Positions 1-8,489 of a DNA stretch of 32,518 nucleotides are shown piece after piece. Position 1 is the first letter of the stretch. Every line of letters begins with the position of its first letter. Origin of the DNA: Kluyvera ascorbata (lineage in GTDB: Bacteria > Pseudomonadota > Gammaproteobacteria > Enterobacterales > Enterobacteriaceae); NCBI GenBank assembly GCA_016939855.1, contig CP070603.1, positions 2,128,478-2,160,995 of the forward strand, read 5' to 3'. Both the position numbers and the translations under genes were made by a program. The notes beneath the pieces are model-generated. The model ran no database searches. It was given only the letters and a program-made list of their open reading frames with translations, and was not told the DNA's origin.

Positions 1-2
1 AT

Positions 3-31
3 AAAAAAACCGGACAGCGTCCGGTTTTTTT
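3..31. terminator. Bidirectional Rho-independent terminator after pykA
   Basis: A six-base GC-rich stem (CCGGAC, loop AGC, GTCCGG) is flanked by seven A on one side and seven T on the other, so it can terminate transcription in both directions. It lies just after the pykA stop codon. In E. coli the convergent neighbour on this side is lpxM, so a shared terminator is expected, but that gene is outside the window. Confidence 0.9.
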
Positions 32-45
32 ATATCGACAATAAC

Positions 46-1488
46 TTACTCGACGGTCAGGATACGTGTGGTGTTAGTTGAACCCACGGTGCTCATTACG
101 TCGCCCTGGGTGACGATAACCAGGTCGCCTGACATCAGATAGCCTTTATCACGCAGCAGGTTCACCGCGTCGTGTGCCGCGGCAACGCCGTCGCATTCGC
201 TGTCGAAGAAGACTGGGGTGACGCCACGGTACAGCGCCGTCAGGTTCAGCGTACGCTCGTGACGAGACATCGCGAAGATAGGCAGCCCGGAAGTGATACG
301 GGAGGTCATCAACGCGGTACGGCCAGACTCGGTCATGGTGATGATGGCGGTCACGCCCTTCAGGTGGTTAGCCGCATACATTGCCGACATGGCAATGGCT
401 TCTTCCACGTTGTCGAACTGCACGTCCAGACGGTGTTTAGAGACGTTGATGCTTGGGATCTTCTCTGCGCCCAGGCAAACGCGCGCCATGGCGGCCACGG
501 TTTCAGAAGGGTACTGACCCGCAGCGGTTTCCGCAGACAGCATCACCGCATCGGTGCCGTCCAGTACGGCGTTCGCCACGTCCATGACTTCCGCACGAGT
601 CGGCATTGGGTTGGTGATCATCGACTCCATCATCTGGGTCGCGGTGATCACGGAACGGTTCAACTGACGAGCGCGACGAATCAGCGCTTTCTGGATACCA
701 ACCAGCTCAGGGTCGCCGATTTCAACGCCGAGGTCGCCACGGGCAACCATCACGACGTCGGAGGCCAGAATGATGTCATCCATCGCGTCCTGGCTGCATA
801 CGGCTTCCGCACGTTCCACTTTGGCAACGATTTTGGCATCGCAACCGGCTTCACGCGCCAGACGGCGAGCGTAGTTCAGGTCTTCGCCGCAGCGTGGGAA
901 GGAGACGGCCAGGTAATCAACGCCAATTTTGGCTGCGGTATGAATATCCGCTTTGTCTTTATCGGTCAGCGCTTCAGCCGAGAGGCCGCCGCCTAACTTG
1001 TTGATGCCTTTATTGTTGGACAGTGGGCCACCGACGGTCACTTCGGTGAACACTTTCATCCCCTGGATTTCTAGCACTTTCAGCTGTACACGACCATCAT
1101 CCAGCAGCAGGATGTCGCCAGGCACGACGTCGGCAGGCAGACCTTTATAGTCGATACCCACTTTCTCTTTGTCGCCTTCGCCTTTACCAAGGTTGGCATC
1201 AAGCAGGAATTTGTCGCCGATATTGAGGAAAACTTTACCTTCTTTGAAGGTAGAAACGCGAATCTTTGGTCCTTGCAGATCGCCAAGAATAGCTACATGG
1301 CGGCCCAGTTTTGCAGCGATTTCGCGTACTTTGTCAGCGCGTAGCTGGTGATCTTCTGGTGTACCGTGAGAGAAGTTCATGCGTACGACGTTAGCACCGG
1401 CGGAAATTACCTTCTCGAGGTTGTTATCGCGGTCGGTTGCTGGGCCTAACGTGGTGACGATCTTGGTTCTGCGAAGCCTTCTGGACAT
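46..1488 (-). CDS. pykA: Pyruvate kinase II (PykA)
   Basis: Cytoplasmic pyruvate kinase converts phosphoenolpyruvate and ADP to pyruvate and ATP in the last step of glycolysis. The 480-residue product matches E. coli PykA in length and almost throughout its sequence. It opens with [17 protein letters not shown], keeps the FSHG segment of the active site, the KVERAEA and [10 protein letters not shown] motifs of the catalytic barrel, and the ATQMMESM signature. It ends with the usual C-terminal allosteric domain. A GGAG ribosome binding site lies at about 1495-1498, seven bases before the ATG. In E. coli PykA is the AMP-activated isozyme, as opposed to the fructose-bisphosphate-activated PykF; I assume the same here. 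The gene is next to hexR, the regulator of the Entner-Doudoroff genes, and a weak HexR-like site lies between the two genes. Confidence 0.97.
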   Translation of the reverse strand: MSRRLRRTKIVTTLGPATDRDNNLEKVISAGANVVRMNFSHGTPEDHQLRADKVREIAAKLGRHVAILGDLQGPKIRVSTFKEGKVFLNIGDKFLLDANLGKGEGDKEKVGIDYKGLPADVVPGDILLLDDGRVQLKVLEIQGMKVFTEVTVGGPLSNNKGINKLGGGLSAEALTDKDKADIHTAAKIGVDYLAVSFPRCGEDLNYARRLAREAGCDAKIVAKVERAEAVCSQDAMDDIILASDVVMVARGDLGVEIGDPELVGIQKALIRRARQLNRSVITATQMMESMITNPMPTRAEVMDVANAVLDGTDAVMLSAETAAGQYPSETVAAMARVCLGAEKIPSINVSKHRLDVQFDNVEEAIAMSAMYAANHLKGVTAIITMTESGRTALMTSRITSGLPIFAMSRHERTLNLTALYRGVTPVFFDSECDGVAAAHDAVNLLRDKGYLMSGDLVIVTQGDVMSTVGSTNTTRILTVE

Positions 1489-1559
1489 GTAATACTCCGT
1501 TGACTAATACAACTCAGGTGTTGCGTGAACAGGGATCCGGTATCAATCATTACCGAATG

Positions 1560-1574
1560 TTTAAATCGATTACA
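1560..1574 (-). promoter_or_regulatory. Possible HexR-like site upstream of pykA
   Basis: On the minus strand this reads TGTAATCGATTTAAA, which agrees at 11 of 15 positions with the HexR palindrome TGTAATTAAATTACA as I remember it. It sits between hexR and pykA, about 70 bases upstream of the pykA start. The left half-site is intact and the right half is degraded, so this is a weak candidate. Confidence 0.3.
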
Positions 1575-1589
1575 CCGTTATTATCGGTT

Positions 1590-2459
1590 TTAGTGATTAT
1601 CGCTGTGTGCGGAAAGCTCTTTATCAAACCGCGATTCTTTTAATGCTTCCTTGACTCGCTTCAAGTTATCCCTGAATTTCGCCCCTCGACGTAAGGTAAA
1701 ACCGGTTGCCAGGACATCGATCACGGTTAGCTGCGCAAGTCGGGAAACCATCGGCATATAGATGTCGGTATCTTCGGGAACGTCCAGCGTGATAGCGAGG
1801 GTCGCTTCTCTTGCCAGCGGCGTGCCGGCGGAGGTGATGGCGATAACCATAGCATCATTTTCCCTCGCCACTTGCGCGACCTCGACCAGGCTTTTGGTTC
1901 TGCCGGTATGGGAAATCAGCACCACGACGTCATCGTCGCTGCAATTCATACAGCTCATACGTTGCAATACGATGTCATCAGAATAGATGACCGGGACGTT
2001 AAAGCGAAAAAACTTGTTCATCGCGTCATGCGCCACGGCGGCGGAAGAACCTAAGCCGAAGAAGGCAATCTTTTTGGCCTGTGTGAGCAGGTCTACGGCA
2101 CGATTTACCGCCGACATATCGAGCGACTGGCGAACGTGTGCCAGGCTCGCCATGGCAGATTCGAAAATTTTCGCCGTATAAGCCTCAACGCTGTCATCTT
2201 CATCAACATTACGATTAACATACGGTGTACCGTTGGCCAGACTTTGGGCAAGATGGAGTTTGAAGTCGGGGAATCCCCGAGTCTCCATACTGCGACAGAA
2301 GCGGTTAACGGTGGGTTCGCTGACCTCGGCTTCAAGAGCGAGTGCGGCAATGCTTGAATGGATTGCCTGTTCTGGCGCGGCCAGAATAACTTCCGCCACT
2401 TTTCGCTCGGATTTGCTAAGGTTTTCCAGTTGGGTCTGGATTCTTTCCAGCATGTTCAT
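1590..2459 (-). CDS. hexR: HexR, RpiR-family repressor of zwf, edd and eda
   Basis: HexR is a DNA-binding regulator of central carbon metabolism. In proteobacteria it responds to 2-keto-3-deoxy-6-phosphogluconate and represses Entner-Doudoroff and related genes. From the ATG at 2459 the product is 289 residues, exactly the E. coli length, and starts MNMLERIQTQLENLSKSERK. An ATG-less extension reaches 2525 but has no support from the family. The N-terminal helix-turn-helix includes the stretch ALEAEVSEPTVNRFCRSM. The C-terminal SIS sugar-phosphate domain contains FFGLGSSAAVAHDA and LISHTGRTK. No strong Shine-Dalgarno sequence precedes the start. The gene is divergent from zwf, its expected target, and upstream of pykA on the same strand. 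A TATATT -10-like hexamer lies at 2527-2532 on the minus strand. Confidence 0.95.
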   Translation of the reverse strand: MNMLERIQTQLENLSKSERKVAEVILAAPEQAIHSSIAALALEAEVSEPTVNRFCRSMETRGFPDFKLHLAQSLANGTPYVNRNVDEDDSVEAYTAKIFESAMASLAHVRQSLDMSAVNRAVDLLTQAKKIAFFGLGSSAAVAHDAMNKFFRFNVPVIYSDDIVLQRMSCMNCSDDDVVVLISHTGRTKSLVEVAQVARENDAMVIAITSAGTPLAREATLAITLDVPEDTDIYMPMVSRLAQLTVIDVLATGFTLRRGAKFRDNLKRVKEALKESRFDKELSAHSDNH

Positions 2460-2856
2460 CGTGACAAGTTGCTCATAGATTGAAACGATTCCATTAATGG
2501 GTGAAATCTGCAGGCGTTTTAGCAAGAATATACGCCTGAAGCCGAGTGAAAAGCGAAGAGGAACGGCAAAAAATGTTGTTTTTTTTCATAACATGATCAG
2601 CGTCGTATTTTAACCGACGAGGCTCAGGCGAAAGAACGAACAAAACTGGCGGATTGCCTAATGCCGCAGCCGCAATGGTTCCGAATTGTGCGATCGGGAG
2701 CGGTGAAAGGCGTTAAAGGGTTTCGGCAATTTCGTAAACACAGTACAGTGCACCGTAAGAAAATTACAACGATATCCGTCGCTTTTCGGCAAAAGCTGAA
2801 CGGTGACGGGTAGATAGCCTGGCATAGAACCGGGAATATAAACTGAGGAGAATGAC
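2460..2856. other. hexR-zwf divergent intergenic region
   Basis: This 397-base gene-free stretch must contain the promoters of hexR (minus) and zwf (plus). It holds a minus-strand TATATT at 2527-2532, a spaced inverted repeat (ATGTT at 2573-2577, AACAT at 2590-2594) around an eight-T run, and a HexR-like palindrome at 2754-2768. A strong zwf ribosome binding site, GAGGAG, is at 2845-2850. In E. coli zwf is also activated by SoxS/MarA/Rob, but I could not place a convincing marbox here. Confidence 0.7.
2754..2768 (+). promoter_or_regulatory. Candidate HexR operator upstream of zwf
   Basis: The sequence CGTAAGAAAATTACA matches 12 of 15 positions of the remembered HexR consensus TGTAATTAAATTACA, with the right half-site (AATTACA) perfect. 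It lies about 90 bases upstream of the zwf start, in the divergent region next to hexR itself. This fits repression of zwf by HexR, but no binding evidence is available from sequence alone. Confidence 0.5.
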
Positions 2857-4332
2857 ATGGCGGTAACGCAAACGGCCCAGGCATGCGATCTGGTCATTTT
2901 CGGCGCGAAGGGCGACTTGGCCCGCCGGAAATTGCTGCCTTCCCTGTATCAGCTGGAAAAAGCGGGCCAGATTAATCCGGACACCCGGATTATCGGTGTC
3001 GGCCGTGCCGATTGGGATAAAGCGGCATACACCAAGGTTGTCCGCGAAGCGCTCGAAACCTTCATGAAAGAGAAGATTGATGAAGGTTTGTGGAATACCC
3101 TCAGCGCACGCCTTGACTTCTGCAACCTCGATGTCAACGATGCGCCAGCATTTTCGCGTCTTGGTGAGATGCTCGATCAAAAAAATCGCATCACCATCAA
3201 CTACTTCGCTATGCCGCCAAGCACCTTTGGCGCCATCTGCCGCGGCTTGGGTGAAGCGAAGCTTAATGCTAAACCGGCACGCGTCGTCATGGAAAAACCG
3301 CTGGGTACCTCGCTGGAAACTTCCCGTGAGATTAATGACCAGGTCGGCGAATACTTTGAAGAGTGCCAGGTTTATCGTATCGACCACTATCTGGGTAAAG
3401 AAACGGTTCTGAACCTGCTGGCGCTGCGTTTTGCCAACTCCCTGTTTGTGAACAACTGGGATAACCGCACCATCGATCACGTGGAAATTACCGTTGCTGA
3501 AGAAGTCGGGATTGAAGGCCGCTGGGGTTACTTCGATCAGGCCGGCCAGATGCGCGATATGATCCAGAACCACCTGCTGCAAATTCTGTGCATGATTGCG
3601 ATGGCGCCGCCGTCCGATCTGAGCGCCGACAGCATTCGTGATGAGAAAGTGAAGGTGCTGAAGTCGCTGCGTCGCATCGACCGCAGCAACGTGCGTGATA
3701 AAACCGTGCGCGGACAGTATACCGCTGGGTTTGCTCAGGGGCAGAAAGTCCCAGGCTACCTTGAAGAAGAGGGCGCCAACAAATCCAGCAGCACCGAAAC
3801 CTTCGTTTCTATTCGCGTGGATATTGATAACTGGCGTTGGGCAGGCGTGCCGTTCTACCTGCGTACCGGCAAACGTCTGCCGACCAAATGCTCTGAAGTT
3901 GTCGTTTATTTCAAAAACCCTGAACTGAACCTGTTCAAAGAAACCTGGCCTGAGCTGCCGCAGAACAAGCTGACGATTCGTTTGCAGCCGGATGAAGGCG
4001 TGGATATTCAGATCCTCAACAAGGTTCCAGGTCTGGAGCACAAGCATAACCTGCAGGTGACCAAGCTGGATCTGAGCTACTCAGAGACCTTTAATCAGAC
4101 TCACCTGGCCGATGCCTATGAACGTCTGCTGTTGGAAACCATGCGTGGTATTCAGGCGCTGTTCGTTCGCCGCGACGAAGTGGAAGAGGCCTGGAAGTGG
4201 GTCGACTCCATCACTGAAGCATGGGCAAGCGATAAAGACGCGCCTAAACCATACCAGGCTGGCACCTGGGGACCAGTTGCTTCGGTCGCGATGATTACCC
4301 GTGATGGCCGTTCCTGGAACGAGTTCGAATAA
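2857..4332 (+). CDS. zwf: Glucose-6-phosphate 1-dehydrogenase (Zwf)
   Basis: Zwf oxidises glucose-6-phosphate to 6-phosphogluconolactone with NADP+, feeding both the oxidative pentose phosphate pathway and the Entner-Doudoroff pathway. The 491-residue protein has the family length. It carries the N-terminal nucleotide-binding segment [11 protein letters not shown] (about residues 15-25), the active-site signature RIDHYLGKE (about 175-182, with the substrate-contacting His-177), and the substrate-binding lysine in VMEKPLG. The ATG at 2857 is preceded by GAGGAG at 2845-2850 with good spacing. A terminator follows at 4411, so zwf probably makes its own transcript, but edd follows within 232 bases and both are expected to answer to HexR and GntR. 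Confidence 0.97.
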   Translation: MAVTQTAQACDLVIFGAKGDLARRKLLPSLYQLEKAGQINPDTRIIGVGRADWDKAAYTKVVREALETFMKEKIDEGLWNTLSARLDFCNLDVNDAPAFSRLGEMLDQKNRITINYFAMPPSTFGAICRGLGEAKLNAKPARVVMEKPLGTSLETSREINDQVGEYFEECQVYRIDHYLGKETVLNLLALRFANSLFVNNWDNRTIDHVEITVAEEVGIEGRWGYFDQAGQMRDMIQNHLLQILCMIAMAPPSDLSADSIRDEKVKVLKSLRRIDRSNVRDKTVRGQYTAGFAQGQKVPGYLEEEGANKSSSTETFVSIRVDIDNWRWAGVPFYLRTGKRLPTKCSEVVVYFKNPELNLFKETWPELPQNKLTIRLQPDEGVDIQILNKVPGLEHKHNLQVTKLDLSYSETFNQTHLADAYERLLLETMRGIQALFVRRDEVEEAWKWVDSITEAWASDKDAPKPYQAGTWGPVASVAMITRDGRSWNEFE

Positions 4333-4357
4333 GGGACCGCGATAATCCGGAAGGGTT

Positions 4358-4373
4358 ATTTTACCGGTAACAT
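4358..4373 (+). promoter_or_regulatory. Candidate GntR operator between zwf and edd
   Basis: ATTTTACCGGTAACAT differs at two positions from a perfect ATGTTACCGGTAACAT palindrome, the form of the gluconate repressor (GntR) operator as I remember it. GntR is known to repress edd-eda in E. coli. A second palindrome of the same core, CTACCGGTAG, lies at 4452-4461 beyond the terminator and closer to the edd promoter. Confidence 0.55.
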
Positions 4374-4410
4374 GATCTAACACAGCATGTAGTGCTATTT
4401 TTGCGCATTT

Positions 4411-4446
4411 AAGCCCCGGGTGGATTCACCACCGGGGCTTTTTTTA
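4411..4446 (+). terminator. Terminator downstream of zwf
   Basis: An extended GC-rich stem, with arms AAGCCCCGG and CCGGGGCTT around a short apical loop, is followed by a run of T (4439-4445). It lies about 80 bases after the zwf stop codon and about 120 bases before edd, and should separate the two transcripts at least partly. Confidence 0.85.
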
Positions 4447-4497
4447 TTACACTACCGGTAGACCTTTGCCTCTGAGCTGCGCTATACGGTGATTTTC

Positions 4498-4521
4498 GAT
4501 AAATCTGACCAATGATTTATC
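4498..4521. promoter_or_regulatory. Inverted repeat in the edd promoter region
   Basis: GATAAATC and GATTTATC form a perfect 8+8 inverted repeat separated by eight bases. It lies immediately upstream of a -10-like TAAGAT at 4526-4531 and overlaps the position expected for the -35 element (CTGACC at 4505-4510, spacing a short 15). Its place and symmetry suggest an operator. It does not match the GntR, HexR or KdgR consensus sequences that I remember, so the binding protein is unknown to me. Confidence 0.45.
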
Positions 4522-4564
4522 CGTGTAAGATAGCGGCCTGGACAGAAAAATTTAAGGAGCCTTT

Positions 4565-6376
4565 ATGAACTCTGCAATGTTACGGGTAACAAATCGAATT
4601 ATTGAACGCTCGCGCAACACGCGTGAAGCCTATCTGGCGCGTATCAATCAGGCCAAAACTGAAACGGTTCACCGTTCTGAACTGGCCTGCGGTAATCTGG
4701 CACACGGTTTTGCCGCCTGCCAGCCCGACGATAAAGCATCGCTGAAGAGCATGCTGCGTAACAATATCGCGATCATTACCTCCTATAACGACATGCTTTC
4801 TGCCCATCAGCCGTATGAACACTACCCGGATGTGATCCGTAAAGCGCTGCACAGCGTGAACGCGGTGGGTCAGGTCGCGGGCGGTGTGCCAGCCATGTGC
4901 GACGGCGTCACCCAAGGGCAGGACGGCATGGAACTTTCTCTGCTGAGCCGCGAAGTGATTGCCATGTCTGCCGCAGTAGGCCTGTCTCACAATATGTTTG
5001 ATGGCGCGCTGTACCTTGGTGTGTGTGACAAAATCGTCCCGGGGCTTGCCATGGCGGCGCTCTCCTTTGGTCATCTGCCATCTGTCTTTATTCCGTCGGG
5101 CCCGATGGCGAGCGGTCTGCCGAACAAAGAAAAAGTGCGTATTCGTCAGCTTTATGCTGAAGGCAAAGTGGATCGTAACGCGCTGCTGGAGTCTGAAGCC
5201 GCGTCCTACCACGCGCCGGGTACCTGCACCTTCTACGGTACTGCCAACACCAACCAGATGGTGATTGAATTTATGGGCATGCAGCTGCCGGGCTCCTCTT
5301 TTGTTCACCCGGATGCGCCGCTGCGTGCTGAACTGACCGCTGCCGCTGCGCGTCAGGTGACGCGTATGACCGGTAACGGTAACGAGTGGATGCCGCTCGG
5401 TAAGATGATCGACGAAAAAGTGGTGGTCAACGGTATCGTGGCGCTGCTGGCAACCGGCGGTTCGACCAACCACACTATGCACCTGGTGGCGATGGCGCGC
5501 GCGGCAGGCATCATCATCAACTGGGATGATTTCTCTGATCTGTCTGAAGTCGTGCCGCTGATGGCGCGTCTCTACCCGAATGGTCCGGCGGATATCAACC
5601 ACTTCCAGGCGGCGGGTGGTGTACCTGTGCTGGTCCGCGAACTGCTGAAGGGCGGTCTTCTGCATGAAGACGTCAACACGGTAGCCGGTTTTGGTCTCTC
5701 GCATTACACCATGGAACCGTGGCTGAACGAAGGCAAGCTCGACTGGCGTGAAGGCGCAACGGCTTCGCTGGATGGCAACATCATCGCTACCTTCGACAAA
5801 CCGTTCTCTAAACATGGCGGCACCAAAGTACTGAGCGGCAACCTGGGCCGTGCGGTCATGAAAACCTCAGCCGTCCCGGTTGAAAACCAGATTATCGAAG
5901 CGCCAGCGGTGGTCTTTGAGAGTCAGCACGATGTGCTGCCAGCCTTCGAAGCGGGCCTATTGGATAAAGATTGCGTGGTTGTTGTGCGCCATCAAGGGCC
6001 AAAAGCGAACGGCATGCCAGAATTACATAAACTTATGCCGCCACTTGGTGTATTATTGGACCGCTGTTTCAAAATTGCGTTAGTTACTGATGGACGGCTG
6101 TCCGGAGCATCCGGTAAAGTGCCGTCAGCGATCCACGTAACCCCTGAAGCCTATGACGGTGGGCTGCTGGCGAAAGTGCGAGATGGCGACATGATTCGCG
6201 TCAATGGCCAGACCGGCGAGCTGACGCTGCTGGTTGATGAAGCTGAACTGGCTGCACGCCAACCGCATATTCCCGATCTGAGCGCTTCGCGCGTGGGGAC
6301 AGGCCGTGAACTGTTTAGCGCATTACGGGAAAAACTGTCCGGTGCAGAGCAGGGCGCAACCTGTATTACCTTTTAA
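4565..6376 (+). CDS. edd: 6-phosphogluconate dehydratase (Edd)
   Basis: Edd dehydrates 6-phosphogluconate to 2-keto-3-deoxy-6-phosphogluconate, the first dedicated step of the Entner-Doudoroff pathway. The 603-residue product belongs to the IlvD/Edd family of iron-sulfur dehydratases. It shows the [15 protein letters not shown] motif (Cys-112), LGVCDKI (Cys-154) and [15 protein letters not shown] (Cys-221), the conserved cysteines associated with the [4Fe-4S] cluster. The C-terminal half holds [13 protein letters not shown], a family signature. AAGGAG at 4554-4559 precedes the ATG. eda follows after 39 bases in the same direction, so the two form an operon. Between about 5957 and 6110 codon use shifts to TTA, CTA, CTT and TTG leucines and the DNA becomes AT-rich, which may mark an internal eda promoter. 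Confidence 0.97.
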   Translation: MNSAMLRVTNRIIERSRNTREAYLARINQAKTETVHRSELACGNLAHGFAACQPDDKASLKSMLRNNIAIITSYNDMLSAHQPYEHYPDVIRKALHSVNAVGQVAGGVPAMCDGVTQGQDGMELSLLSREVIAMSAAVGLSHNMFDGALYLGVCDKIVPGLAMAALSFGHLPSVFIPSGPMASGLPNKEKVRIRQLYAEGKVDRNALLESEAASYHAPGTCTFYGTANTNQMVIEFMGMQLPGSSFVHPDAPLRAELTAAAARQVTRMTGNGNEWMPLGKMIDEKVVVNGIVALLATGGSTNHTMHLVAMARAAGIIINWDDFSDLSEVVPLMARLYPNGPADINHFQAAGGVPVLVRELLKGGLLHEDVNTVAGFGLSHYTMEPWLNEGKLDWREGATASLDGNIIATFDKPFSKHGGTKVLSGNLGRAVMKTSAVPVENQIIEAPAVVFESQHDVLPAFEAGLLDKDCVVVVRHQGPKANGMPELHKLMPPLGVLLDRCFKIALVTDGRLSGASGKVPSAIHVTPEAYDGGLLAKVRDGDMIRVNGQTGELTLLVDEAELAARQPHIPDLSASRVGTGRELFSALREKLSGAEQGATCITF

Positions 6377-6415
6377 GATGACACGTTTTGTAGATCTGGC
6401 GAGAGAAAATTTCTG

Positions 6416-7057
6416 ATGAAAAACTGGAAAACAACTGCAGAAGCAATCCTGACCACTGGCCCGGTAGTACCGGTAATCGTGGTTAACAAGCTTGAGCACG
6501 CCGTACCAATGGCGAAAGCGCTGGTTGCTGGTGGCGTACGCGTACTGGAAGTGACGCTGCGTACTGCCTGTGCGATGGACGCTATCCGCGCTATCGCAAA
6601 AGAAGTGCCGGACGCTATCGTGGGTGCGGGTACTGTGACCAACGCTCAGCAGCTGAAAGAAGTGACCGAAGCTGGCGCGCAGTTTGCTATCAGCCCAGGC
6701 CTGACTGACAACCTGCTGAAAGCAGCTACCGCGGGCACCATTCCACTGATCCCAGGTATCTGCTCCGTGTCTGAACTGATGCTGGGTATGGAACACGGCC
6801 TGAAAGAGTTCAAATTCTTCCCGGCTGAAGCGAACGGCGGCGTGAAAGCGCTGCAGGCGATCGCGGGTCCATTCTCCCAGATTCGTTTCTGCCCAACCGG
6901 CGGTATCTCTCCTGCGAACTACCGTGACTACCTGGCGCTGAAAAGCGTTCTGTGCATCGGCGGCTCCTGGCTGGTTCCGGCTGACGCGCTGGAAGCAGGC
7001 GATTACGATCGCATCACCAAACTGGCTCGCGAAGCCGTTGAGGGCGCGAAGCTGTAA
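6416..7057 (+). CDS. eda: KDPG/KHG aldolase (Eda)
   Basis: Eda cleaves 2-keto-3-deoxy-6-phosphogluconate to pyruvate and glyceraldehyde-3-phosphate, completing the Entner-Doudoroff pathway, and also serves uronic acid catabolism. The product is 213 residues, as in E. coli, and nearly identical to it. The catalytic glutamate is Glu-45 in VLEVTLRT. The Schiff-base lysine is in the stretch [14 protein letters not shown] (Lys-133 in family numbering). The phosphate-binding loop is in CPTGGIS. The ATG at 6416 is preceded by a GAGAG sequence. The gene is cotranscribed with edd. In E. coli it also has promoters inside edd, and the AT-rich segment seen late in edd here is compatible with that. Confidence 0.98.
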   Translation: MKNWKTTAEAILTTGPVVPVIVVNKLEHAVPMAKALVAGGVRVLEVTLRTACAMDAIRAIAKEVPDAIVGAGTVTNAQQLKEVTEAGAQFAISPGLTDNLLKAATAGTIPLIPGICSVSELMLGMEHGLKEFKFFPAEANGGVKALQAIAGPFSQIRFCPTGGISPANYRDYLALKSVLCIGGSWLVPADALEAGDYDRITKLAREAVEGAKL

Positions 7058-7101
7058 GGTGTTCGCTGCACTCGGCCTGATAGCCGGGTAAGCAAAAGAA
7101 G

Positions 7102-7132
7102 GGCGGGTATGCGTAAGCAGCCCGCCTTTTTT
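7102..7132 (+). terminator. Terminator after eda
   Basis: GGCGGG (7102-7107) and CCCGCC (7121-7126) form a stem followed by six T. It lies 45 bases after the eda stop and directly abuts the end of the convergent purT gene, for which it has only a short A-rich tract on the other side and would work less well. Confidence 0.85.
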
Positions 7133-7133
7133 C

Positions 7134-8312
7134 TTATCCCTGAACCACGACTGCCGCCGCGGCGATTTTGGCGCGTTCCACGGCTGCTTCAACGCTGTCT
7201 GCCGTTGCCAGCGCGACGCCCATGCGACGAGAACCCGCAATATCCGGTTTGCCGAACAGACGCAGTTGTACGCCAGCATCCAGCGCATTTTGTACATTAT
7301 CAAAGGTGACGTTGCGGCTGGTCAGCGTCGGCAGCAGTACCGCAGAAGCGGACGGGCCGTACTGGCGAATGGCACCAATCGGCAGGCCAAGGAAAGCGCG
7401 GACGTGCAGAGCAAATTCCGACACATCCTGCGAAATCAGCGTCACCATGCCGGTATCGTGTGGGCGAGGGGACACTTCGCTGAATACCACATCATCACCA
7501 CACACAAACAGCTCGACTCCGAACAGACCGTATCCGCCCAGCGCCAGCACCACCTCGCGGGCGATCTCCTGCGCGCGCGACAGCGCCAACTCGCTCATCT
7601 GCTGCGGCTGCCAGGATTCACGATAGTCACCATCCTCCTGACGGTGGCCGACAGGGGCGCAGAAGTGGACGCCATCGACGGCATTAACGGTCAGCAGTGT
7701 GATTTCGAAATCAAAATTAACCACGCCTTCCACAATTACCCGGCCAGCACCGGCGCGACCGCCTTCCTGCGCATACTGCCAGGCCTGCGCCAGCTGATCT
7801 TCACGACGAATAAAGGTCTGGCCCTTGCCGGATGAACTCATCACGGGTTTCACAATGCACGGCAGGCCAATATCGGTGACCGCCTCGCGGAACTGCGCTT
7901 CGCTATCAGCAAAGTGGTAGGCGGAGGTTGGAAGCTTGAGGGTTTCCGCCGCCAGACGGCGAATGCCTTCGCGATTCATCGTCAGTTTGGTCGCCAGTGC
8001 GCACGGCACTACCTTCTGGCCCGCCTGCTCAAGCTCAATCAGCGTATCCGTGGCGATGGCTTCGATTTCCGGCACGATAAAGTGCGGTTTTTCCTGCGCA
8101 ACCAGCGCTTTCAGTACGTTGCCATCAAGCATATTGATAACGTAAGCGCGGTGCGCGACGTGCATCGCTGGCGCATCGGCGTAACGATCGACGGCGATCA
8201 CTTCGATGCCTAAGCGCTGGCATTCGATCGCCACTTCTTTCCCTAACTCACCTGAACCCAGAAGCATTACGCGCGTCGCAGCGGGACGCAAAGCTGTTCC
8301 TAATAACGTCAT
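7134..8312 (-). CDS. purT: Formate-dependent GAR transformylase (PurT)
   Basis: PurT, phosphoribosylglycinamide formyltransferase 2, uses formate and ATP to formylate glycinamide ribonucleotide in purine synthesis, as the folate-independent alternative to PurN. It is an ATP-grasp enzyme. The product starting [20 protein letters not shown] is 392 residues, the E. coli length; a start four codons further upstream is possible but unsupported. Visible motifs are the N-terminal nucleotide fold with [11 protein letters not shown], the ATP-grasp loop VMSSSGKGQ (residues about 158-166) and the metal-binding region [11 protein letters not shown] consensus PurR operator overlaps the promoter at 8353-8368. 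It is convergent with eda. In E. coli yebG lies upstream, whereas here the divergent neighbour is ptrB. Confidence 0.97.
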   Translation of the reverse strand: MTLLGTALRPAATRVMLLGSGELGKEVAIECQRLGIEVIAVDRYADAPAMHVAHRAYVINMLDGNVLKALVAQEKPHFIVPEIEAIATDTLIELEQAGQKVVPCALATKLTMNREGIRRLAAETLKLPTSAYHFADSEAQFREAVTDIGLPCIVKPVMSSSGKGQTFIRREDQLAQAWQYAQEGGRAGAGRVIVEGVVNFDFEITLLTVNAVDGVHFCAPVGHRQEDGDYRESWQPQQMSELALSRAQEIAREVVLALGGYGLFGVELFVCGDDVVFSEVSPRPHDTGMVTLISQDVSEFALHVRAFLGLPIGAIRQYGPSASAVLLPTLTSRNVTFDNVQNALDAGVQLRLFGKPDIAGSRRMGVALATADSVEAAVERAKIAAAAVVVQG

Positions 8313-8345
8313 TACCCATTCCACCGTCTATCCAAAGTTTGGCGC

Positions 8346-8375
8346 ATTATAAACGAAAACGTTTGCGTCTGTCTT
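8346..8375 (-). promoter_or_regulatory. purT promoter with PurR operator
   Basis: On the minus strand the sequence at 8353-8368 reads ACGCAAACGTTTTCGT, exactly the PurR consensus. It fills the spacer of a promoter with a perfect -10 TATAAT (8346-8351) and a -35-like AAGACA (8370-8375), 18 bases apart. PurR with bound hypoxanthine or guanine would block polymerase directly. This matches known PurR control of purT in E. coli. Confidence 0.9.
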
Positions 8376-8489
8376 GCGAGTGGCGAAAAAGGCGGATGAA
8401 ACGTAGGATGAGGACAGCGGTTAAGTTGGCAATGAGCGCGACTTTTGCCAGGCTTAATAATGAATTAACACAACAAGAAGAATAACGAG

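Noticed and set aside
172..996. Long open frame antisense to pykA, with similar long frames antisense to zwf, edd, prc and pgaB
   Set aside because: These are shadows of highly biased coding sequence on the other strand; they have no ribosome sites and no family similarity.
2746..2768. Possible SoxS/MarA box upstream of zwf
   Set aside because: It keeps the GCAC core but mismatches the consensus at several other positions and overlaps the better HexR match.
2526..2884. Minus-strand frames of about 80-86 codons between hexR and zwf
   Set aside because: They cross the zwf promoter and start region, show no recognisable motif and would conflict with the hexR promoter.
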